Assembly: GCF_008039875.1 (NCBI RefSeq)
Contig: NZ_VRUU01000019.1
Coordinates: 1-61,758 of the forward strand
Source of the DNA: Methylobacterium sp. WL119
GTDB lineage: Bacteria > Pseudomonadota > Alphaproteobacteria > Rhizobiales > Beijerinckiaceae
DNA length: 61,758 bases
Direction of reading: 5' to 3'
A program made the translations under genes and the position numbers. Below the pieces are notes generated by a model. That model saw only the letters and a list, made by a program, of their open reading frames with translations. It was not told the origin of the DNA and made no database searches. Each line of letters opens with the position of its first letter. The first letter of the stretch is position 1. Shown here piece by piece: positions 55,728 to 61,758 of the stretch.

Positions 55728-57095
55728 CTAGCCCGGCAGAACGAGGGTCGCGCGCAGGCCGCCGAGGCCGGACCGGTCGAGCGTCAGGCCGCCGCCGTAG
55801 AGCTCGGCCAGCTCCAGGGTGATCGACAGGCCGAAGCCGTTGCCCGGCACGCTCTCGTCGAGCCGCTGCCCGCGGCGCAGGACGGACGCCGCCTCGGCCG
55901 GATCGAGGCCCGGCCCGTCGTCCTCGACGCGAATCGCCACCGCCCCCTCGGCCGGGGCCGCCGAGACGCGGACCTCGCCGCGGCACCACTGGCAAGCGTT
56001 GTCCATCAGGTTCCCGAGCATCTCGTCGAGGTCCTGCGCCTCGCATCCCACGGCCAACCCCTCGGCGAGGTTTGCCTGGATCCGCACGCCCTTGGCCGCA
56101 TGCAGCCGCCCCAGCGTCGCGGCGAGGTCCCCGACAGGGCTCGCGAGGTCGATCCGGCCGCGGGCCGTGCCTTCCAGCGCCGCGGCGCGCGCCCGGCGCA
56201 GGTGGTGGCGGACCTGCCGGTCCATCGAGCCGACGAGGTCGCTCAAGGTGCCGTCGGCGTCGCGGGCCGGGTCGGCGAGCGCCAGGGTCAGGGTGGCGAG
56301 CGGCGTCTTGAGGCCGTGGGCGAGGTTCGCGACATGGGTGCGGGCCCGATCGAGGTTGGCCGCGTTCTGGTCCAGCAGCGCGTTGAGCTCGGCGACCAGC
56401 GGCCGGATCTCCGTCGGCTGCGCCACCGGCACCCGCTCGCGCCGCCCGGCACGCACCTCGGCAAGGTCCGCGCGCAGGCGCTGCAGCGGCGCGAGGCCGA
56501 GGCGCACCTGCGCCAGCACCCCGCCGATCAGGCAGAGGCCGAGCACCGCGAGCGCCAGCGCCAGCGTGGTCAGGGCCTCGCGCAGCGGCCCGCGCAACGC
56601 CGCGGCGGGCGCGGAGGCGGCGATCACGGTCGGCGCGCCGCCGTCCTCCGCCGGCAGCGTCAGGACGCGCAGGATCAGGCCGCGCCCGTTCGCATCGGTC
56701 GCGTCGGCGGGCTGCGGCCGCTCCGACCCGTCGTCGGGACGGGGGCCGGCCGGCACGGGCAGCACGTCGCTGCCGAGCGAGGCGGAGCGCAGGCGCGTCC
56801 CGCCGCGCCGCACCTGCCAGGCCCAGCCCGAGCCCGCGCGGTCGAAGGGCGGCGCGTCGAAGTCGCGGGCGAGGCGCGGACCGTCGGGGCCCTGCTCCAG
56901 CCCGGAGCGGATCGCCACGATCTGCGCGTCGAGCCGGCCGTCGATCTGCCCCCGCACGAAACGGTGGAGGATGAAGCCGATCGCGATGCCCGCCACGACC
57001 AGCGCGACGGTGACGAGGACGAAGGCGGCCGCGAGCAGGCGGCGCGCCAGCGAGCCCGTGCGCGGTGCGCCTACTAGCCGGGATTCGTGCGCCAT
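55728..57095 (-). CDS. Two-component sensor histidine kinase
   Basis: A 455-residue inner-membrane kinase. First membrane segment about residues 20-43, periplasmic sensor domain to about 180 (Asp/Arg/Gly-rich), second segment ALTTLALALAVLGLCLIGGV, HAMP, phosphorylated His in HVANLAHGLKTPLATLTLAL, N-box LGNLMDNACQW, then DDGPGLDP and GNGFGLSI. PhoQ-like architecture. ATG overlaps the response-regulator stop by one base (TGATG). Confidence 0.94.
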   Translation of the reverse strand: MAHESRLVGAPRTGSLARRLLAAAFVLVTVALVVAGIAIGFILHRFVRGQIDGRLDAQIVAIRSGLEQGPDGPRLARDFDAPPFDRAGSGWAWQVRRGGTRLRSASLGSDVLPVPAGPRPDDGSERPQPADATDANGRGLILRVLTLPAEDGGAPTVIAASAPAAALRGPLREALTTLALALAVLGLCLIGGVLAQVRLGLAPLQRLRADLAEVRAGRRERVPVAQPTEIRPLVAELNALLDQNAANLDRARTHVANLAHGLKTPLATLTLALADPARDADGTLSDLVGSMDRQVRHHLRRARAAALEGTARGRIDLASPVGDLAATLGRLHAAKGVRIQANLAEGLAVGCEAQDLDEMLGNLMDNACQWCRGEVRVSAAPAEGAVAIRVEDDGPGLDPAEAASVLRRGQRLDESVPGNGFGLSITLELAELYGGGLTLDRSGLGGLRATLVLPG

Positions 57096-57760
57096 CAGGC
57101 GGCGTCCGCGTGCAGGCGCCAGCCGTGGCCGCGCACCGCCTCGATCTGGGCCGGGGCGATCTTGCGGCGCAGGCGGGTGATGATGACCTCGACCGAGTTC
57201 GAGTCGACGTCGGCGTCGCCGTCGTAGACCCGCTCGATCAGTTGCAGGCGGGGCACCACCGCGTCCTTGCGCAGCATCAGGCAGGACAGCACCCGCCATT
57301 CGAGCCCGGTGAGCTTCAGGGGCAGGCCGTCGCGCTCGAAGGCGCCCAGCCCGGGGTCGAAGCTCAGCGGCCCGCAGACGAGCCGGCTCGCGCCGCTGGC
57401 CTGGGCGCGGCGCACCAGCGCCCGCAGGCGGATCACCAGCTCCTCGGTGCGGAACGGCTTGACGAGATAGTCGTCGGCGCCGGCCTTGAAGCCCGCGACC
57501 TTGTCGCTCCAGCCGTCGCGGGCGGTGAGGATCAGCACCGGGAGCGTGCGCCCCGCGGCGCGCCACGCCTGCAGCACCGAGACGCCGTCGCGCTTGGGCA
57601 GGCCGAGGTCGAGCACCACCGCGTCGTAATCCTCGGTCTCGCCGAGATGCTGCGCGTCCTCGCCGTCGCGCGCGTGGTCGAGGGCGAAGCTTTCCGCGCG
57701 CAGGGCCTTCGCGATCTCGGCGCCGAGCGCGGCATCGTCCTCGACCAACAGGACTTTCAT
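57095..57760 (-). CDS. OmpR/PhoP-family response regulator
   Basis: A 221-residue regulator. Receiver with acidic pair in MKVLLVEDDAALG, phosphoacceptor Asp in AVVLDLGLPKRDG, and Lys in YLVKPFRTEEL; C-terminal winged helix ending VDSNSVEVIITRLRRKI then IEAVRGHGWRL. Start at 57760, the first Met giving a normal N-terminus. It likely controls the divergent gene through the palindromes between them. Confidence 0.95.
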   Translation of the reverse strand: MKVLLVEDDAALGAEIAKALRAESFALDHARDGEDAQHLGETEDYDAVVLDLGLPKRDGVSVLQAWRAAGRTLPVLILTARDGWSDKVAGFKAGADDYLVKPFRTEELVIRLRALVRRAQASGASRLVCGPLSFDPGLGAFERDGLPLKLTGLEWRVLSCLMLRKDAVVPRLQLIERVYDGDADVDSNSVEVIITRLRRKIAPAQIEAVRGHGWRLHADAA

Positions 57761-57804
57761 GGTTCTCGGCACCTTCGGGAAACGGGCGTCGGGGGTTAGG
57801 CCGG

Positions 57805-57837
57805 CCGGTTTAACCGGGGCTGAACCGCGCGGTTCAG
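57805..57837. promoter_or_regulatory. Paired palindromes in the divergent control region
   Basis: CCGGTTTAACCGG (57805-57817) and the perfect 18-base CTGAACCGCGCGGTTCAG (57820-57837). TTTAACC and TGAACC-type half-sites recur at about 11-base spacing, as expected for OmpR-family dimers, so this is a likely operator for the response regulator and for the gene at 57909. Confidence 0.6.
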
Positions 57838-57908
57838 GGTGGATTGGCGGGCCTCTCCTAGAACGCCGTCAACCCGAAAGGGCCCACCCGAACAGGACAC
57901 GTTTCATC

Positions 57909-58589
57909 ATGAGCAACGAACAGGTCATCGACGGCACCGCCACCGAGGTTCGCCAGGCCGCCGCCGAGGGAGCCGCATCGAAACCCGCACGCCGCCTGCC
58001 CCGCCGCACCCTCGTCGTCGGGGCGATCGCCGCGCCGCTGGCGCTCGGCGCCGTCGGCCTCTCCCTGGCGCAGAACGGCGCGCCCTCGACCACGCCGATC
58101 GCCCCGGTGGCGATCTCGGCGCTGGTGCCGTCGGGCGGCATCGCCGCCAAGGGCGAGGTCGCCGAGATCTTCGGCAACAAGTTCGTGCTGCAGGACGGCA
58201 CCGGGCGGGCGCTGGTCGAGACCGGGCGCCAGGGCGAAGACGGCAAGCTCGTCGCCAAGGGCGAGACCGTCACCGTGCAGGGGCGCTTCGAGAACGGGTT
58301 CCTGCACGCGGCGGCGCTGACCCACGGCGACGGCAACCGCGTGCTGCTCGGCCCGGCCGGCGGCCCGCCCCCCGGCACCCTCGACTGGGCGAAGGACAAG
58401 GTCGGGCTCGGGCCCAACCCCGACGTGCCGGCGCTGACCGCCTCGGTGCAGGCGGCCGGCTACTCGGACGTCCGCGTCACCGGCCGCGGCCCGCGCCACC
58501 TCGAGGTCGCCGCCAAGGGCCAGGACGGGCGCGAGCGCCAGCTCCATGTCGGCTTCGACGGTCAGATCCGCGAGAAGCGCGTGTTCTGA
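57909..58589 (+). CDS. Exported OB-fold/PepSY-like protein under two-component control
   Basis: A 226-residue protein. A basic stretch (RRLPRRTLV) and one hydrophobic segment VVGAIAAPLALGAVGLSLAQ form a signal or anchor, after a polar N-terminus; it may be twin-arginine-like but lacks a clean RR-x-FLK. The middle KGEVAEIFGNKFVLQDGTGR resembles the bacterial OB-fold of YgiW/YdeI-type stress proteins; the C-terminal 60 residues (GYSDVRVTGRGPRHLEVAAK) resemble PepSY. Divergent from the kinase/regulator genes, a common arrangement for a periplasmic stress sensor or effector. Confidence 0.72.
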   Translation: MSNEQVIDGTATEVRQAAAEGAASKPARRLPRRTLVVGAIAAPLALGAVGLSLAQNGAPSTTPIAPVAISALVPSGGIAAKGEVAEIFGNKFVLQDGTGRALVETGRQGEDGKLVAKGETVTVQGRFENGFLHAAALTHGDGNRVLLGPAGGPPPGTLDWAKDKVGLGPNPDVPALTASVQAAGYSDVRVTGRGPRHLEVAAKGQDGRERQLHVGFDGQIREKRVF

Positions 58590-58730
58590 GGTCGTCGGCC
58601 GCGCCGCCGATCCGGCGGCGCGGCACGATACTCGCCTCGACGGGCCCGGCGCGATGCAACCGATCCCGCCCTGCCGCGTCTTGGCGAGAGATGGACCGCA
58701 CGCGAGACCCCCGCAAGGAGCCCGCCCCAG

Positions 58731-59039
58731 ATGGAACCGATGAAGCCGATGGAACCGATGAAGCCCATGGAACCCATGAAGCCGATGAAGGGCATGGAGC
58801 CCTGGTGGCCGGAGGACCTCGGCCAGCCCTCGACCAGCGGGGCGCAGAACGGGATGAAGTACGCCTTCTTCCCCGAGAAGCACCGCCTGCTGATCGAGCA
58901 GGACGGCAAGACCACGACCTACGACAGCGGCGACCACAAGATCGGCGGCGTCTCGCAGCAGGACGGCGGATCCAAGTCGCTGACCTTCACCAGCCAGAAC
59001 GGCGACGTCGACCTCGGCTCGCTGAAGAAGGTCGATTGA
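58731..59039 (+). CDS. Met-Pro repeat protein (102 aa), function unknown
   Basis: Residues 1-24 consist of MEPMKP repeated three times and then MKGMEP, eight Met in all. The remainder (KYAFFPEKHRLLIEQDGKTT, YDSGDHKIGGVSQQDGG) looks like a small beta-rich domain. No signal peptide. AAGGAG lies about 11 bases before the ATG. Met-rich repeats often bind copper or silver ions, but that is only a possibility here. Confidence 0.72.
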   Translation: MEPMKPMEPMKPMEPMKPMKGMEPWWPEDLGQPSTSGAQNGMKYAFFPEKHRLLIEQDGKTTTYDSGDHKIGGVSQQDGGSKSLTFTSQNGDVDLGSLKKVD

Positions 59040-59045
59040 TCGCGG

Positions 59046-59069
59046 GCGGGCGGGCTTCGGCCCGCCCGC
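59046..59069 (+). terminator. Hairpin after the Met-Pro gene
   Basis: Ten-pair GC stem (GGCGGGCGGG region) with a stable TTCG loop, seven bases after the stop. No T run follows, so termination is uncertain; it could protect the 3' end instead. Confidence 0.5.
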
Positions 59070-59147
59070 GTGGACAGCCCGGCGCCGGGCCTCTATGCGC
59101 TCGGCCCACATGAACGTGCGCTTCACAGAGAGAACCGCGCCGGGCGC

Positions 59148-59204
59148 CTTTCCCTGCCCCCCTGCTCCGCAGGGTACCCTTCCCCGCAAAGGGGAGAGGG
59201 AGAG
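59148..59204. repeat. Dispersed GC-rich palindrome, divergent copy 5
   Basis: TTTCCCTGCCCCCCTGCTCC...GGGTACCCTTCCCCGCAAAGGGGAGAGGG: two nested palindromes of the same type as those at 12260 and 36741, upstream of the ABC exporter. Confidence 0.55.
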
Positions 59205-59234
59205 GTGCATTCTGCCGATCCCGAGGACACCCCC

Positions 59235-60986
59235 TTGCGCACGCTGATCGATCTCGTGCGCGCGATGCGGGCCCGCGACCGGCGCCGGCTCGCGCTGATC
59301 GCCCTGGGGCTGGCCGGCGCAGGGCTGCTCGAGGTGGTCGGCGTCGCCTCGGTGATCCCGTTCCTGACGCTGGTCGGCGATCCCGCGGCCGCCACCCGCC
59401 TGCCCTACCTCGCGCAGATCCGCGACACGCTCGGGCTGTCGGACGACCGCAGCTTCCTGATCGCGGCCGGGATGGCGGCGCTGCTCGCGATCCTCGTGAC
59501 CGCGGTGGTCAACGCCGCGCTGACCTACGCGCAGCTCTTGTTCACCCATCTCACCGGCTACGGCTTCGCCCGGCGGCTGCTGTTCCGCTACCTCGCCCGC
59601 GAAAAGCTGTTCTTCACCCAGGGCAACAGCGCGGAGCTTGCCAAGAACGTGCTCTCGGAGACCGACCGCCTGGTCGTCGGCGTGCTGACGCCGGCCACCG
59701 TCGTCGCCTCCCGCGCGATCTCGGCCCTCGCGGTGATCGGCTTCCTGCTGGTCTACGCGCCGCGCCTGGCGCTGATCCTCGGCGGCGGCTTCGGCGGGCT
59801 CTACGTCGGCATCTACCTGGTGATGCGCGCGCGCCTCGCCTCGCTCGGCGCCCGCTCGGTCGCTGACAACGCGCAGCGCTACCGCGTGGTGCAGGAGACC
59901 CTGGGCGCGCTCACCGAACTCAAGCTCTACGGCCGGGCGGACGCCTTCGCCGGCAAATTCGACGCCCCCGCCCGCGCCTATGCCAAGGCCACCGCCGAGA
60001 GCCTGCTGACGGGGCAGGTGCCGCGCTTCGTCATCGAGGCCCTGGCCTTCGGCGGCGTCATCGTGGTGGTGCTGTTCGCCCTCGCCCAGGGGCTCGACAC
60101 CGCCGGCATCCTGCCGCTGCTCGGGCTGTTCGCCTTCGCCGGATACCGGATGCTGCCGGCCTTCCAGAACATCTTCAACTCGCTGGCTCTGCTGCGCTTC
60201 TACCTGCCGGCGGTGCGGGTGATCGTCGACGACCTCGACGGCGAGGCCGAGAGTTCGCCGCGGACCGACGCACGGCTGCCGTTCCGCGACGCGATCCGCC
60301 TGGAGCGGGTCGGCTTCGCCTACGCGCCCGGGCGGGCGGCGCTCGCGGACGTGAGCCTGACGATCCGCGCCAACACCACCGTCGGCCTCGTCGGGCGCAC
60401 CGGCTCGGGCAAGTCGACCCTGGTCGGCCTGATGCTCGGCATCCTGACGCCGGATGCCGGCCGCATCACCGTCGACGGCACGCCTTTGGATTCACAGGCC
60501 CTGCCGGCCTGGCAGAACCGGATCGGCTACGTCCCGCAGGACGTGTTCCTCGTGGACGGGACGGTGGCCGAGAACATCGCGCTGGGCCTCGAGCCGGTCG
60601 ACCGCGCGGCGGTGGAGCGGGCGGCGCGGCTCGCCGGCGCGCACGACTTCGTCGCCGCCCTGCCCGAGGGCTACGACGCCCGCGTCGGCGAGCGCGGCGC
60701 GCGCCTCTCCGGCGGCCAGCGCCAGCGCATCGGCATCGCCCGCGCGCTCTACCACGACCCCGACGTGATCGTGTTCGACGAGGCGACCTCGGCGCTGGAC
60801 GGCGAGACCGAGGGCGCGGTGATGGCCGCGCTCGACGCGCTCGCCGGCCAGCGCACGCTGATCATGATCGCCCACCGCCTCACCAGCCTGGAAGCCGCCG
60901 ACACGGTCCACGTGCTCGACGGCGGCCGCCTCGTGGCGTCGGGCCCGCTTCACGCGGTGACGCAGCATGTCGGGGCGGCCGCGTGA
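59235..60986 (+). CDS. ABC exporter (fused permease-ATPase)
   Basis: A 583-residue half-transporter of the MsbA/PglK/HepA type. Six membrane segments to about residue 320, then the ATPase: Walker A GLVGRTGSGKSTLVGL near 388, Q-loop NRIGYVPQDVFLVDGT, signature ARLSGGQRQRIGIARAL near 490, Walker B VIVFDEATSALD, H-loop IAHRL. It probably flips or exports a lipid-linked saccharide. Start is uncertain: TTG at 59235 is preferred; a GTG at 59205 follows GAGGGAGAG, but that is part of the palindromic repeat. Confidence 0.9.
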   Translation: MRTLIDLVRAMRARDRRRLALIALGLAGAGLLEVVGVASVIPFLTLVGDPAAATRLPYLAQIRDTLGLSDDRSFLIAAGMAALLAILVTAVVNAALTYAQLLFTHLTGYGFARRLLFRYLAREKLFFTQGNSAELAKNVLSETDRLVVGVLTPATVVASRAISALAVIGFLLVYAPRLALILGGGFGGLYVGIYLVMRARLASLGARSVADNAQRYRVVQETLGALTELKLYGRADAFAGKFDAPARAYAKATAESLLTGQVPRFVIEALAFGGVIVVVLFALAQGLDTAGILPLLGLFAFAGYRMLPAFQNIFNSLALLRFYLPAVRVIVDDLDGEAESSPRTDARLPFRDAIRLERVGFAYAPGRAALADVSLTIRANTTVGLVGRTGSGKSTLVGLMLGILTPDAGRITVDGTPLDSQALPAWQNRIGYVPQDVFLVDGTVAENIALGLEPVDRAAVERAARLAGAHDFVAALPEGYDARVGERGARLSGGQRQRIGIARALYHDPDVIVFDEATSALDGETEGAVMAALDALAGQRTLIMIAHRLTSLEAADTVHVLDGGRLVASGPLHAVTQHVGAAA

Positions 60987-61029
60987 GCCGGGCGCCGACG
61001 AACCCACCCCGATCCGGAGCCGATGCCCC

Positions 61030-61758
61030 ATGCCCGATCCGATCCACCTGAAGGCCGCCGACGGCACCACCGCGACCCTGACGCTCGCCGGCGCCGAGCC
61101 GGTGTCGTGGCGGGTGGGCGGCACCGAATACCTCTGGAGCGGCGATCCCGAGCACTGGAACCGGCACGCGCCCTGGCTCTTCCCGGTGGTCGGCGCCTCC
61201 GCCGGCGGGATGGTGCGGGTCGACGGCCGGACCTATCCGATGGCGCAGCACGGCTTCGCCCGCGACCTGCCCTTCGCGGTGGTGGAGCGGACGGACGAGG
61301 CCGTCACCCTGCGCCTGACCGAAACGGCCGAGACGCTGGCGCACTATCCCTTCCGCTTCCGCCTCGACATCACCGCGCGGGTGCGCCCCGCCGGGCTCGA
61401 CTTCGCCATCGCGGTCCACAATCCGGGCGAGACCGCCCTGCCCTACGGGCTCGGCTTCCACCCGGCCTTCCCCTGGCCGTTCGCGGGCGGGACGCGCGCG
61501 GCCGGCGGCGGCTACGCGGTCGCGTTCGAGCGGGCCGAGCGCGCCAGCGTCCCCGAGGTCGGCCCCGGCGGCCTGCTGCTGCGCGAGGAGCGCCCGATCC
61601 GCCTCAAGGGCAACGTCCTGCCCCTCGATCCGGCGCTCTTCACCGAGGCGCTGGTGTTCCGCGACGCGCTGAGCCGCGCTTCGGCGAGCGCCGCCGTCCG
61701 CGGGCCGACGGCGAAGACCGGGATTCCGCGCAGGGTGGCCGCCTCGGTCGTCGCGAGC
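61030..61758 (+). CDS. Aldose 1-epimerase family protein (3' end outside the window)
   Basis: 243 codons without a stop. MPDPIHLKAADGTTATLTLA, WRVGGTEYLWSGDPEHWNRH, HAPWLFPVVG, QHGFARDLPF and GLGFHPAFPWPF match the YeaD/GalM fold, with both candidate catalytic His. It would interconvert sugar anomers. The last 30 codons are less typical. It lies 43 bases after the ABC exporter and is probably co-transcribed. Confidence 0.85.
   Translation, partial: MPDPIHLKAADGTTATLTLAGAEPVSWRVGGTEYLWSGDPEHWNRHAPWLFPVVGASAGGMVRVDGRTYPMAQHGFARDLPFAVVERTDEAVTLRLTETAETLAHYPFRFRLDITARVRPAGLDFAIAVHNPGETALPYGLGFHPAFPWPFAGGTRAAGGGYAVAFERAERASVPEVGPGGLLLREERPIRLKGNVLPLDPALFTEALVFRDALSRASASAAVRGPTAKTGIPRRVAASVVAS

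Overview
The window is GC-rich chromosomal DNA from an alphaproteobacterium. Gene content and order (SRP RNA directly upstream of dnaX; a 14-gene nuo operon continuing into birA, rnj, mce, a DUF1467 gene, proS and lolCD; a TsaE-AmgK fusion beside a MurU-like gene; split addA/addB) point to Hyphomicrobiales (Rhizobiales), most likely the Methylobacteriaceae. The family assignment is inference from gene content and base composition; no marker gene could be searched. About 56 protein genes, one tRNA, one SRP RNA and one strong candidate small RNA can be supported. No rRNA, CRISPR array, prophage or insertion sequence was seen.

Layout. 1-7.2 kb: the 5' part of dnaX with its SRP RNA, then surface-glycan genes (O-antigen ligase/polymerase-like protein, acyltransferase-3/SGNH protein, polysaccharide deacetylase) and a DUF1275 membrane protein. 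7.4-19.2 kb: addA (+) and addB (-) enclose the glutathione-dependent formaldehyde genes frmA-fghA, a small membrane protein, a YeiH-type transporter and a DapA-like aldolase; this looks like a former addBA operon split by an inversion. 19.2-26 kb: a damaged PIN-type toxin module, a cell-wall-recycling pair (MurU-like; TsaE-AmgK fusion), a cyclic-nucleotide-binding/EAL protein, a methyltransferase and a glycosyltransferase. 26-30.6 kb: DNA topoisomerase IB, an atypical LuxR-type regulator, a receiver-GGDEF protein with a degenerate receiver, and small conserved or secreted proteins of unknown function.

30.8-55.2 kb is one long leftward array. Read in transcription order it is nuoABC, an inserted four-helix-bundle gene bracketed by inverted repeats, nuoDEF, a 48-residue coiled-coil ORF, nuoGHIJKLMN, birA, rnj, mce, DUF1467, then a FucP-like sugar transporter and an oppositely oriented small-RNA gene, and finally proS, lolC, lolD. 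Most steps have short gaps or overlapping stop/start codons, so much of it is probably co-transcribed; a candidate internal promoter precedes nuoJ.

55.2-61.8 kb: tRNA-Asp(GTC), a histidine kinase/response regulator pair divergent from an exported OB-fold/PepSY-like protein across a palindromic operator, a Met-Pro repeat protein, an ABC exporter and a truncated aldose 1-epimerase.

The most interesting places are the inverted-repeat-flanked four-helix-bundle cassette inside the nuo operon, the promoter-to-terminator small-RNA gene near 34.4 kb, the apparently frameshifted PIN module translationally coupled to addB, and the inverted addA. All start codons were chosen by eye from ribosome-binding sites and family alignments recalled from memory.
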